Shown piece after piece: positions 17,854-27,370 of a DNA stretch of 64,000 nucleotides. The stretch is from Pseudomonas sp. WS 5079. Lineage in GTDB: Bacteria > Pseudomonadota > Gammaproteobacteria > Pseudomonadales > Pseudomonadaceae. Location: the NCBI RefSeq assembly GCF_012985465.1, contig NZ_JAAQWN010000006.1:310001-374000 (forward strand), written 5' to 3'. The notes under the pieces are model-generated. The model was not told the origin of the DNA, made no database searches, and saw only the letters and a list, made by a program, of their open reading frames with translations. Position 1 is the first letter of the stretch, and each line of letters starts with the position of its first letter. Both the position numbers and the translations under genes were made by a program.

Positions 17854-18905
17854 GCGTTCAACTCACCTTTCAAGTACCGCTGGTACATCGCTTCCAACGA
17901 CACAGGCTTGATCTTCGAAGCATTACCGGCAGTACCGAACGCTTCGTAACGCGCGATACATACATCACGCATCGCAGTCACAGTGGCACCGAAGAACTTA
18001 CGCGGGTCGAACTCGCTCGGGTTGGTGGCCATCAGGCGACGCATCGCACCGGTGGAAGCCAGGCGCAGGTCGGTGTCGATGTTGACCTTGCGCACGCCGT
18101 GCTTGATGCCTTCGACGATTTCTTCAACCGGTACGCCGTAGGTTTCTTTGATGTCGCCGCCGTACTGGTTGATGATCGCCAGCCACTCTTGCGGTACCGA
18201 GGAAGAACCGTGCATCACCAGGTGGGTGTTGGGGATGCGTTTGTGGATTTCCTTGATGCGGTCGATGGCCAGTACGTCGCCAGTCGGTGGCTTGGTGAAC
18301 TTGTAGGCGCCATGGCTGGTGCCGATGGCGATGGCCAGGGCATCGACCTGGGTGCGCTTGACGAAGTCAGCGGCTTCTTCGGGGTCGGTCAGCATCTGGC
18401 TGTGATCCAGCACGCCTTCGGCGCCGATGCCGTCTTCTTCACCGGCCATGCCGGTTTCCAGGGAACCCAGGCAGCCCAGCTCACCTTCTACCGACACACC
18501 GCAGGCGTGAGCCAGGGCGACGGTTTGTTGGGTGACACGCACGTTGTAGTCGTAGTCGGTCGGGGTCTTGCCGTCTTCACCGAGGGAGCCGTCCATCATT
18601 ACCGAGCTGAAGCCCAGTTGGATCGAGCGCTGGCACACGTCAGGGCTGGTGCCGTGGTCCTGGTGCATGCACACCGGGATGTGTGGGAATTCTTCGATTG
18701 CCGCAAGGATCAGGTGACGCAGGAACGGCGCACCGGCGTATTTGCGGGCACCGGCCGAAGCCTGGACGATCACTGGGGAGTCGGTCTTGTCAGCGGCTTC
18801 CATGATGGCGCGCATCTGCTCAAGGTTGTTGACGTTAAAGGCTGGGACGCCGTAGCCGAACTCGGCTGCGTGGTCCAGCATTTGACGCATGCTGATAAGT
18901 GCCAT
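17841..18905 (-). CDS. fba: Class II fructose-1,6-bisphosphate aldolase
   Basis: The 354-aa zinc-dependent aldolase has YGVPAFNVNNLEQM, the zinc-site HQDHGTSPD, SVEGELGCLGSLE, GTSHGAYKF, MHGSSSVPQ and the phosphate-binding VRKVNIDTDLRLA. It interconverts fructose-1,6-bisphosphate with DHAP and GAP; in Pseudomonas it acts mainly in gluconeogenesis because the EMP pathway is incomplete. It is the last gene of the tkt-epd-pgk-fba cluster. A 280-bp gap with a REPIN separates it from the lipoprotein gene, so it probably has its own promoter. Confidence 0.97.
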   Translation of the reverse strand: MALISMRQMLDHAAEFGYGVPAFNVNNLEQMRAIMEAADKTDSPVIVQASAGARKYAGAPFLRHLILAAIEEFPHIPVCMHQDHGTSPDVCQRSIQLGFSSVMMDGSLGEDGKTPTDYDYNVRVTQQTVALAHACGVSVEGELGCLGSLETGMAGEEDGIGAEGVLDHSQMLTDPEEAADFVKRTQVDALAIAIGTSHGAYKFTKPPTGDVLAIDRIKEIHKRIPNTHLVMHGSSSVPQEWLAIINQYGGDIKETYGVPVEEIVEGIKHGVRKVNIDTDLRLASTGAMRRLMATNPSEFDPRKFFGATVTAMRDVCIARYEAFGTAGNASKIKPVSLEAMYQRYLKGELNAKVN

Positions 18906-19060
18906 TGTGTTGTCTCTCCCGGTCGAGGGTCGTTAATCGTGCAAGCCTGCCGTAGCGGCGGCTGCTATTCAAGTTATTGCAGATCAAGGCGTTGAGCCTT
19001 GGCCTGCTGAATCGTTATTGCTACTGGGGCTGACCCAAATTCCAATCTGGAACCGAATCA

Positions 19061-19150
19061 TGTGGGAGCTGGCTTGCCTGCGATCGCGGTGTGCCAGACA
19101 CCGAATTCGCCAACTGCGCCACCGCTTTCGCGGGCAAGCCCGCTCCCACA
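19061..19150. repeat. REPIN, mixed halves
   Basis: The left half is GGGAGCTGGCTTGCCTGCGAT and the right half CGCGGGCAAGCCCGCTCCC, the reverse combination of the 5094 copy. It sits between fba and the mliC-like gene. Confidence 0.9.
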
Positions 19151-19184
19151 TTTGGATATCATTTATGTTGAGACCGTGTTCTTT

Positions 19185-19520
19185 CTATTGGGCCTTGCAG
19201 CCCCGGCCGATCAAATCATCGGTGGCCACCCAGTAAACCAGGCCTTCCTCACCTTTGGTGTGAAACGCCAGCCGTTCATTGCTGTACAGCGCGCCGGAGG
19301 CCGCCACGTCTTCCTTGAGGCGATAGACCTGGTCGGAGCCGCCGAGGCGCACATCCACCTGCTTGTGGTCGGTATCGACAAACCGCCAGTTCACCTGGGC
19401 CTGGCTGTCGCATACCCAGGTGGTCCATGGTGCTTGCTGCGGTTGTGCCTTGTTGAACATGTTCAGGTTGGCACAACCGGCCAGTAGAGCCAGTGCTGCC
19501 AGGGCGATAACGCCTTTCAT
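19185..19520 (-). CDS. MliC-like lysozyme-inhibitor lipoprotein
   Basis: The 111-aa product has a lipoprotein signal (ALLAGC, lipid Cys at about residue 16). The mature domain has WVCDSQAQVNWRF, VRLGGSDQVYRL, ASGALYSNERLAFHTKGEE and a C-terminal GC, matching the MliC/COG3895 fold in which SGxxY and the KG segment contact c-type lysozyme. It would sit in the outer membrane and protect against host lysozyme. ATG 19520 has GAGGA upstream. It shares the cluster with pgk but the metabolic link is unclear. Confidence 0.75.
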   Translation of the reverse strand: MKGVIALAALALLAGCANLNMFNKAQPQQAPWTTWVCDSQAQVNWRFVDTDHKQVDVRLGGSDQVYRLKEDVAASGALYSNERLAFHTKGEEGLVYWVATDDLIGRGCKAQ

Positions 19521-19580
19521 TGCCAATCCTCGAACGGCGGCCTGGGGCCGCCACTGCTGTCGGTTAGTGAATCAGACCCA

Positions 19581-19802
19581 TCAAGGGCAACCCTGTTCCT
19601 TACCTTTGGGCGGGGAGTCGTATTTCTCCAGCCCGTCGGGCCCTATGCGCTTGCTGATCACCGGCATGGTTTCAGCCTGCCAGTCGGCCTGGTAGCAGCC
19701 CTTGTGCGGCGCAGCCCCCGGTGCCTCTGGCGGCGCCTTGGGCGCGCTGCCGCAGCCGGCCAACAGGCCTGCTGCAATCACCAGCGCGAATGGCTTGATC
19801 AT
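19581..19802 (-). CDS. Small proline-rich lipoprotein
   Basis: The 73-aa product has a lipobox (LLAGCGS), a Pro/Ala-rich linker (APKAPPEAPGAAP) and a short tail with two Cys (KGCYQADW and the final QGCP) that could form a disulfide. The function is unknown. ATG has AAGGAG upstream. It starts 29 bp after the pgk stop on the same strand, so it is probably in the pgk operon. Confidence 0.75.
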   Translation of the reverse strand: MIKPFALVIAAGLLAGCGSAPKAPPEAPGAAPHKGCYQADWQAETMPVISKRIGPDGLEKYDSPPKGKEQGCP

Positions 19803-19831
19803 GGGAATGCTCCTTTTCCAGACCGCAGGCC

Positions 19832-20995
19832 TCAGCCCTTGGCTCGACTTTCCAGCACTTCAACGGCTGGCAGCACCTTGCCTTCGACGAACTCAAGGAA
19901 CGCGCCACCACCGGTAGAAATGTAGGAGATCTGCTCAGCAACGCCATATTTATCGATGGCCGCCAGGGTGTCGCCACCGCCGGCAATGGAGAACGCCGAA
20001 CTTTCGGCAATTGCCTTGGCCAGTACTTTGGTGCCGTTGCCGAACTGGTCGAACTCGAACACACCCACCGGGCCATTCCACAGGATAGTCCGGGAGGCTT
20101 TCAGCAGCTCAGCGAAGTTCGCTGCAGTTTGTGGGCCGATGTCCAGGATCATGTCGTCTGCCGCCACGTCGGCGATCAGCTTGACGGTCGCTTCGGCGCT
20201 TTCAGCGAATTCCTTGGCCACTACCACGTCCACCGGCAGTGGCACGCTGACCTTGGCCGCGATGGCGCGGGCAGTGTCCAGCAGGTCCGGCTCGTACAGG
20301 GATTTGCCTACCGGATGGCCAGCAGCCGCCAGGAAGGTGTTGGCAATGCCGCCGCCAACGATCAACTGGTTGCAGATCTGGCTCAGGCTGTTGAGCACGT
20401 CCAGCTTGGTCGACACCTTGGAGCCCGCCACGATGGCGGCCATTGGCTGGGCCGGTGCGCCCAGGGCCTTGCCCAGTGCGTCCAGCTCGGCAGCCAGCAA
20501 CGGGCCAGCAGCGGCCACCTTGGCGAACTTGGCTACGCCATGGGTCGAACCCTCGGCGCGGTGCGCGGTGCCGAACGCATCCATCACGAACACGTCACAC
20601 AGCGCAGCATATTGCTGGGCCAGTTCGTCGCTGTTCTTTTTCTCGCCCTTGTTGAAACGCACGTTTTCGAACAGCACGATGTCGCCGGCCTTGACGTCGA
20701 CGCCGCCCAGGTAATCAGCCACCAGCGGCACTTCGCGGCCCAGGGCCTTGCTCAGGTAATCGGCTACAGGCTTGAGGCTATTTTCGGCGGAGAACTCACC
20801 TTCGGTCGGACGACCCAAGTGGGAGCAGACCATTACGGCCGCGCCTTTTTCCAGGGCCAGCTTGATGGTCGGCAGCGAGGCAAGGATGCGCGCATCGCTG
20901 GTGACCACACCGTCCTTGACTGGGACGTTGAGGTCTTCGCGGATCAGTACGCGCTTACCTTGCAGATCGAGGTCGGTCATCTTCAACACGGTCAT
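19832..20995 (-). CDS. pgk: Phosphoglycerate kinase
   Basis: This 387-aa cytoplasmic enzyme transfers phosphate between 1,3-bisphosphoglycerate and ATP. KRVLIREDLNVPVKDG, SHLGRPTEG, the hinge and NGPVGVFEFDQF, and the C-terminal GGGDTLAAIDKYG are all present. ATG 20995 overlaps the epd stop (ATGA), which points to translational coupling, and AGGA lies nine bases upstream; an in-frame ATG at 20980 would shorten it by five residues. Confidence 0.97.
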   Translation of the reverse strand: MTVLKMTDLDLQGKRVLIREDLNVPVKDGVVTSDARILASLPTIKLALEKGAAVMVCSHLGRPTEGEFSAENSLKPVADYLSKALGREVPLVADYLGGVDVKAGDIVLFENVRFNKGEKKNSDELAQQYAALCDVFVMDAFGTAHRAEGSTHGVAKFAKVAAAGPLLAAELDALGKALGAPAQPMAAIVAGSKVSTKLDVLNSLSQICNQLIVGGGIANTFLAAAGHPVGKSLYEPDLLDTARAIAAKVSVPLPVDVVVAKEFAESAEATVKLIADVAADDMILDIGPQTAANFAELLKASRTILWNGPVGVFEFDQFGNGTKVLAKAIAESSAFSIAGGGDTLAAIDKYGVAEQISYISTGGGAFLEFVEGKVLPAVEVLESRAKG

Positions 20996-22077
20996 GGTCG
21001 CAGTTCCTGAATTGCTTGATTTTGAAAGGCTGATTTTGCAGAAGCGATGTGCAGATAATGTTCCGCAACATCCAGCATGCGGTTGGCAAAGCCCCATTCG
21101 TTATCGAACCAGGCCAGGATATTCACCAGCCTCGGGCCGGAAACACGGGTCTGGCTGGCATCGACGATGGCCGAATGCGGGTCATGGTTGAAATCACAAC
21201 TGGCGTGGGGCAACTCGGTGTAGGCCAACAGGCCTCTGAGCGGGCCGCTGGTGGCGGCGTCGCGCAAGATCCGGTTGACCTCGCCAGCATCGGTGTCACT
21301 GACGGTTTGCATGGTGATATCCAGGCACGACACGTTCACCGTCGGCACGCGCACTGCTTTGGCCTGGATTCGCCCGGCAAGTTCCGGCAGCAGGCGTTCG
21401 ATACCGCGGGCCAGGCCGGTGGACACCGGAATCACCGACTGGAACGCCGAACGGGTGCGGCGCAGGTCTTCATGGTGGTAGGCGTCAATCACCGGCTGGT
21501 CGTTCATCGCCGAGTGAATGGTAGTGATCGACACATATTCCAGGCCAATCGCCTGGTCCAGCAGACGCAACAGCGGCACGCCGCAGTTGGTGGTGCAGGA
21601 GGCGTTGGACACCAGCAACTCGTCACCGGTCAGGCAGTCCTGGTTGACGCCGTAGACGATGGTGGCGTCGACATCCGCCTCGCTGGCCATCGGCTGGGAA
21701 AACAGCACGCGCGGCGCACCGGCGTCGAGGAATCGCTGGCCATCGGCACGGGTGTGGTAGGCACCGGAGCATTCCAGTACCAGGTCGACGCCCAGCGCCG
21801 CCCAGTCGATGCCCTCGGGCGTGGCACTGCGCAAAACTTTCACGCAGTTGCCATTGATATGCAGACAATCGCCGTCGATCCGCACTTCGCCGGGGAACCG
21901 GCCGTGGGTGGAGTCGAAGCGTGTCAGGTATTCGATGCTGGCCATGTCGGCCAGATCGTTGATTGCGACAATTTCAAACCCGGCCGCCGCCCCTCGCTCG
22001 AACAGCGCACGCAAGACGCAACGACCAATCCGGCCGTAGCCGTTGAGTGCAACTTTGTAGGGACGGGGTTCAGGCAT
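20992..22077 (-). CDS. epd: Erythrose-4-phosphate dehydrogenase
   Basis: The 361-aa GAPDH-family protein has the NAD motif NGYGRIGRCVLRALFE, catalytic SNASCTTNC, TTIHSAMNDQ and WFDNEWGFANRM. Epd oxidises erythrose-4-phosphate to 4-phosphoerythronate, the first step of the DXP-dependent pyridoxal phosphate pathway. Its place between tkt, which makes and uses erythrose-4-phosphate, and pgk is the classic cluster and argues for Epd over a glycolytic GapA. ATG 22077 has a weak site; the stop overlaps the pgk start by four bases. Confidence 0.93.
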   Translation of the reverse strand: MPEPRPYKVALNGYGRIGRCVLRALFERGAAAGFEIVAINDLADMASIEYLTRFDSTHGRFPGEVRIDGDCLHINGNCVKVLRSATPEGIDWAALGVDLVLECSGAYHTRADGQRFLDAGAPRVLFSQPMASEADVDATIVYGVNQDCLTGDELLVSNASCTTNCGVPLLRLLDQAIGLEYVSITTIHSAMNDQPVIDAYHHEDLRRTRSAFQSVIPVSTGLARGIERLLPELAGRIQAKAVRVPTVNVSCLDITMQTVSDTDAGEVNRILRDAATSGPLRGLLAYTELPHASCDFNHDPHSAIVDASQTRVSGPRLVNILAWFDNEWGFANRMLDVAEHYLHIASAKSAFQNQAIQELRP

Positions 22078-22104
22078 GGGGTTCTCGATCAATATGTTCC
22101 ATCG

Positions 22105-22171
22105 CTATCGCGGGCAAGCCCGCTCCCACATTAGACCGCGATCCAAATGTGGGAGCGGGCTTGCCCGCGAT
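22105..22171. repeat. REPIN of the GGGCTTGCCCGC class
   Basis: Perfectly paired inverted REP halves (CGCGGGCAAGCCCGCTCCC and complement) in the gap between tkt and epd, so it may cut or stabilise a tkt-epd transcript. Confidence 0.92.
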
Positions 22172-22199
22172 GGCGCCAGTACAGACAACGCAGACTGAC

Positions 22200-24197
22200 T
22201 TAGTCTTCCAGCAGTTCTTCAGCCTGACCCAGGATGTTTTCCAGGGTGAAACCGAACTCTTCGAACAACGCTGGCGCCGGCGCCGACTCACCATAGGTAG
22301 TCATGCCGATCACGCGACCTTCCAGGCCCACGTACTTGTACCAGTAGTCGGCGTGCGCCGCTTCAATGGCGATACGCGCGCTGACCTGCAACGGCAGGAC
22401 CGATTGCTTGTAGTCCGCGTCCTGGGCTTCGAACACGCTGGTGCACGGCATGGACACAACGCGCACGTTACGGCCTTGGGCAGTCAGCTTGTCGTAGGCC
22501 TGAACGGTCAGGCCCACTTCGGAACCGGTGGAGATCAGGATCAGCTCCGGCTCGCCGATGCAGTCCTTGAGCACGTAGCCACCACGGCTGATAGCGGCGA
22601 TCTGCGCGTCGGTACGCGCCTGGTGCTGCAGGTTCTGGCGGGAGAAGATCAGCGCCGAAGGGCCGTCCTTGCGCTCGATCGCGTGCTTCCAGGCCACGGC
22701 CGATTCCACCGCGTCGGCTGGGCGCCAGCAATCCAGGTTCGGCGTGGTACGCAGGCTGGTCAGTTGCTCGACCGGCTGGTGCGTCGGGCCGTCTTCGCCC
22801 AGGCCGATGGAGTCGTGGGTGTAGACGTGGATCACGCGCTTCTTCATCAGCGCCGCCATGCGTACGGCATTGCGTGCGTATTCCATGAACATCAGGAAGG
22901 TCGCGCCGTAAGGCACCAGGCCACCGTGCAGGGCAACGCCGTTCATGATGGCGCTCATGCCGAACTCGCGCACGCCGTAGTACATGTAGTTGCCGCTGGC
23001 GTCTTCAGCCGAGACACCTTTGCAACCTTTCCACAGGGTCAGGTTGGAACCGGCCAGGTCAGCCGAACCGCCAAGCAGTTCAGGCAGCAGTGGGCCGTAG
23101 GCATTCAGCGCGTTCTGGCTGGCTTTGCGGCTGGCGATGGTTTCGCCTTTGGCGGCCACTTCTGCGATGTACTCATCGGCCTTGGCCGAGAAGTCCAGCG
23201 GCAGGTCGCCATTGAGGCGGCTCATCAGCTCATTGGCCAATGCCGGGAATTGGGCGGCGTAGGCTTCAAAACGCTGGTCCCACTCGGCTTCAGCGGCGCG
23301 GCCGGCTTCCTTGGCGTCCCACTCGGCGTAGATATCAGCCGGGATTTCGAACGGGCCGTAGTTCCACTTCAGCGCTTCGCGGGTCAGGGCGATTTCCGCG
23401 TCACCCAGTGGGGCGCCGTGGCAATCTTCCTTGCCTTGCTTGTTCGGCGAACCGAAGCCAATGGTGGTCTTGCAGCAGATCAGCGTCGGCTGCTCGCTTT
23501 TGCGCGCCGTTTCGATGGCCGTCTTGATCTCTTCCGGATCGTGGCCGTCAACATTGCGGATGACCTGCCAGTTGTAGGCTTCGAAACGCTTTGGCGTGTC
23601 GTCGGTGAACCAGCCTTCGACTTCGCCATCGATGGAGATGCCGTTGTCATCGTAGAAAGCAATCAGCTTGCCCAGGCCGAGGGTGCCAGCCAGGGAACTG
23701 ACTTCGTGGGAAATGCCTTCCATCATGCAGCCATCACCCAGGAACACATAGGTGTGGTGGTCGACAACGTTATGGCCTGGACGGTTGAACTGCGCCGCCA
23801 GGACTTTTTCGGCCAGGGCGAAGCCCACGGCGTTGGCCAGGCCTTGGCCCAGGGGACCGGTGGTGGTCTCGACGCCAGGGGTGTAGCCGAATTCCGGGTG
23901 GCCCGGGGTGCGGCTGTGCAGTTGGCGGAACTGCTTGAGGTCGTCGATGGACAGGTCGTAGCCGGTCAGGTGCAGCAACGAATAGATCAACATCGAGCCA
24001 TGGCCGTTGGACAGCACGAAGCGGTCACGGTCGGCGAACGAGGGGTTGCTCGGGTTGTGTTTCAGGTAGTCACGCCAAAGTACCTCGGCGATATCCGCCA
24101 TGCCCATCGGGGCACCGGGATGGCCGCTGTTGGCTTTTTGCACGGCATCCATGCTGAGGGCACGAATGGCGTTGGCACGCTCACGACGGCTGGGCAT
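22200..24197 (-). CDS. tkt: Transketolase
   Basis: The 665-aa thiamine-diphosphate enzyme has NGHGSMLIYSLLHL, the TPP motif GDGCMMEGISHE with the downstream DDNGISIDG, PTHQPVEQL and HDSIGLGEDG. It moves two-carbon units in the pentose phosphate pathway and supplies erythrose-4-phosphate to Epd next door. ATG 24197 has AGGAGA upstream; the frame is open further but without a start signal. It is divergent from the ArsR-methyltransferase gene, with a 273-bp shared promoter region. Confidence 0.97.
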   Translation of the reverse strand: MPSRRERANAIRALSMDAVQKANSGHPGAPMGMADIAEVLWRDYLKHNPSNPSFADRDRFVLSNGHGSMLIYSLLHLTGYDLSIDDLKQFRQLHSRTPGHPEFGYTPGVETTTGPLGQGLANAVGFALAEKVLAAQFNRPGHNVVDHHTYVFLGDGCMMEGISHEVSSLAGTLGLGKLIAFYDDNGISIDGEVEGWFTDDTPKRFEAYNWQVIRNVDGHDPEEIKTAIETARKSEQPTLICCKTTIGFGSPNKQGKEDCHGAPLGDAEIALTREALKWNYGPFEIPADIYAEWDAKEAGRAAEAEWDQRFEAYAAQFPALANELMSRLNGDLPLDFSAKADEYIAEVAAKGETIASRKASQNALNAYGPLLPELLGGSADLAGSNLTLWKGCKGVSAEDASGNYMYYGVREFGMSAIMNGVALHGGLVPYGATFLMFMEYARNAVRMAALMKKRVIHVYTHDSIGLGEDGPTHQPVEQLTSLRTTPNLDCWRPADAVESAVAWKHAIERKDGPSALIFSRQNLQHQARTDAQIAAISRGGYVLKDCIGEPELILISTGSEVGLTVQAYDKLTAQGRNVRVVSMPCTSVFEAQDADYKQSVLPLQVSARIAIEAAHADYWYKYVGLEGRVIGMTTYGESAPAPALFEEFGFTLENILGQAEELLED

Positions 24198-24369
24198 CGC
24201 TGATCTCCTGAGGATATTGAATCGAGAGTGAATAAAAGAAACGGAAAAAAGGACCGGCATTTTCCCTCAGCCAAGGCCTTAGGGGCAATGACAGATACCG
24301 ACATATGTAGGTTTTTCCTGTGGTTTGGACTGCATTGGCAGCAAGAACACTTCCCGCCGTTCGTCTAAA

Positions 24370-24392
24370 GGTTATAGCGCCTGCTTATAACC
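24370..24392. promoter_or_regulatory. Inverted repeat GGTTATA-N9-TATAACC
   Basis: A perfect 7-bp inverted repeat in the tkt/arsR-type intergenic region, 12 bases from a second palindrome. It could be an operator; the regulator is unknown. Confidence 0.45.
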
Positions 24393-24404
24393 ACCGATTA
24401 TCGA

Positions 24405-24430
24405 CCAATATCAAAACTTTTTGATATTGG
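24405..24430. promoter_or_regulatory. Candidate ArsR/SahR-type operator CCAATATCAA-N6-TTGATATTGG
   Basis: A perfect 10-bp inverted repeat with a six-base spacer lies 40 bases upstream of the ArsR-methyltransferase start. ArsR-family operators typically have an ATA...TAT palindrome, as here (ATATCAA...TTGATAT). Autoregulation by the adjacent protein is inferred. Confidence 0.6.
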
Positions 24431-24470
24431 CCTTGCGAGGATTTGACCTCATCACTAGACTGCTGGCCTT

Positions 24471-25466
24471 ATGAACTTACCTGCGCCTTCCATTCGCCCC
24501 GACGACTGCGATGAGCTGGCGGCCCTGTGCAAGGCCGGCGGCGATCCGCTGCGCCTGAATGTATTGCGCGCCCTGGCCAACGACTCGTTTGGCGTATTGG
24601 AACTGGCACGGATCTTTGCCATTGGCCAGTCCGGCATGAGCCATCACCTGAAAGTGCTGGCCCAGGCCGACCTGGTGGCCACCCGCCGTGAAGGCAACGC
24701 GATTTTTTACCGTCGTGCCCTGCCCCACACCGACTTGCTGGGTGGCAAGCTGCACGCTGCATTGCTCGACGAAGTGGACAACCTGGCCCTGCCGGCTGAC
24801 GTCCAATCGCGGATCGCACAGGTCCACGGGCAACGCGCCGCCGCCAGCCAGGACTTTTTCTCACGGGTGGCGGACAAGTTTCGCGCCCAGCAGGACCTGA
24901 TTGCCGGGCTGCCTCAATACCGCGAAAGCGTGTTGGCGCTGCTCGACAAACTGGGCTTCAGCCAGGCTGCCACGGCGCTGGAAGTCGGCCCGGGCGATGG
25001 CGGGTTCCTGCCAGACCTGGCACGCCGCTTCCACCAGGTGACGGCGCTGGACAACAGCCCGGCCATGCTGGAACTGGCGCGCCAGCTGTGCGAGCGCGAG
25101 CACTTGGGCAACGTCAGCCTGCGGCTGGCCGATGCCTTGAATGATGTAGGGCTGCAAGCCGATTGCGTGGTGCTGAACATGGTCTTGCACCATTTCGCCG
25201 CCCCGGCCGATGCCCTCAAACAAATGGCCGGTCTGCTGCAACCGGGCGGCAGTCTTTTGGTAACCGATTTATGCAGCCACAACCAGAGTTGGGCCAGGGA
25301 GGCCTGCGGTGATCTATGGTTGGGGTTTGAACAGGACGATCTGGCCCGTTGGGCCACCGCTGCGGGACTCGTTCCCGGGGAAAGCCTCTATGTAGGCTTA
25401 CGTAATGGTTTCCAGATTCAGGTCCGCCACTTTCAGCGGCCAACTGGCGACACTCACCATCGGTAA
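24471..25466 (+). CDS. ArsR-family regulator fused to a SAM-dependent methyltransferase domain (SahR-like)
   Basis: The 331-aa protein has an N-terminal ArsR winged helix (residues about 15-90; FGVLELARIFAIGQSGMSHH with LKVLAQADLVATRREGNAIF) and a C-terminal class I methyltransferase domain (about 155-300; ALEVGPGDGGFLPDLARR, VTALDNSPAMLELAR, PGGSLLVTD). No Cys cluster for metals is visible. Its place directly before metK, 19 bp apart, suggests that the methyltransferase fold senses SAM or SAH to control methyl-cycle genes, as known for SahR regulators. A perfect palindrome lies in its promoter. True methyltransferase activity is not excluded. Confidence 0.85.
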   Translation: MNLPAPSIRPDDCDELAALCKAGGDPLRLNVLRALANDSFGVLELARIFAIGQSGMSHHLKVLAQADLVATRREGNAIFYRRALPHTDLLGGKLHAALLDEVDNLALPADVQSRIAQVHGQRAAASQDFFSRVADKFRAQQDLIAGLPQYRESVLALLDKLGFSQAATALEVGPGDGGFLPDLARRFHQVTALDNSPAMLELARQLCEREHLGNVSLRLADALNDVGLQADCVVLNMVLHHFAAPADALKQMAGLLQPGGSLLVTDLCSHNQSWAREACGDLWLGFEQDDLARWATAAGLVPGESLYVGLRNGFQIQVRHFQRPTGDTHHR

Positions 25467-25485
25467 ATATCAGGAAAACATCGAG

Positions 25486-26676
<1,191 letters not shown>

Positions 26677-26694
26677 TCGCAGCACGTAGCACCC

Positions 26695-26728
26695 AAGGCC
26701 CCGCCGGGTATTCCCGGCGGGGCTTTTT
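26695..26728 (+). terminator. Rho-independent terminator of metK
   Basis: GCCCCGCCGGG pairs with CCCGGCGGGGC around TATT, followed by a T5 run. Confidence 0.95.
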
Positions 26729-26927
26729 GTTGCGCTTTTTTACAGGCACCGATGAGCACGCGACGGCGAACCTGGCAAATAGTTCACATTTATTGGATCC
26801 AAACCTTGCAGGCAAAATGATGGCCCACTAGAATCCGCGCCCTCCCGAGCGCTCAACCACATTGGATATTGCATTGCGCCCGCTCGGGACAGCCAAGTGC
26901 GCAGGCAATCGAACATTGAGGTTTTTC

Positions 26928-27275
26928 ATGCGTATTTCCACGTTCGCCCCTGCCGCCGTCCTGTTCAGCCTGTTCGCCCTGCCAGTGCAAGCCGCTGACC
27001 TGAGCGGCCTGACTGGCGCCCTGACTTCCCAGTTGGGCGGCGCAACCGGCAACTGCGAAAAACAGAGCCAGGAGCTGCAAGCCAAGGTCGATGCCGCCAA
27101 AGCCAATGGCGAAGACCTGAAAGTGAAGGCCATGCAGGCTGCACTGGATCAGGTAAACAAAGGTTGCAAAAAAGTCGGCGAGTCCCAGGGCAAGCTCGAC
27201 GAAGCCTCGCAAAAGCAGCAGGCCAAGGCAGACAGCAACGACACCGTGAAAGCCCTGGGCGGTCTGTTCAAGTAA
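26928..27275 (+). CDS. DUF1090-family periplasmic protein (first copy)
   Basis: The 115-aa product has a signal peptide (cleavage after PVQA) and a short mature domain rich in Lys, Gln and Ala with two Cys (GNCEKQSQEL and NKGCKKVGES), the spacing seen in the YqjC/DUF1090 family, which forms a helical hairpin. The function is unknown. ATG has GAGG upstream and a terminator follows. A second DUF1090 gene lies on the other side of ligB. Confidence 0.82.
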   Translation: MRISTFAPAAVLFSLFALPVQAADLSGLTGALTSQLGGATGNCEKQSQELQAKVDAAKANGEDLKVKAMQAALDQVNKGCKKVGESQGKLDEASQKQQAKADSNDTVKALGGLFK

Positions 27276-27290
27276 GCAGAAACACCCGGT

Positions 27291-27319
27291 AAAAAGCCTC
27301 GCGCCTGCGGGGCTTTTTT
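27291..27319 (+). terminator. Rho-independent terminator after DUF1090 gene
   Basis: AAAAAGCCTCGC pairs with GCGGGGCTTTTT around a short loop. Confidence 0.9.
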
Positions 27320-27370
27320 ATGGGCGTCTGCCTGCTTTAGGCTGGCCCCCCCTTCAGAGCAAGGATGCTC

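Noticed and set aside
24405..24430. Palindrome as a transcription terminator
   Set aside because: It lies in a divergent promoter region with no gene ending there, and the stem is AT-rich, so an operator is more likely.
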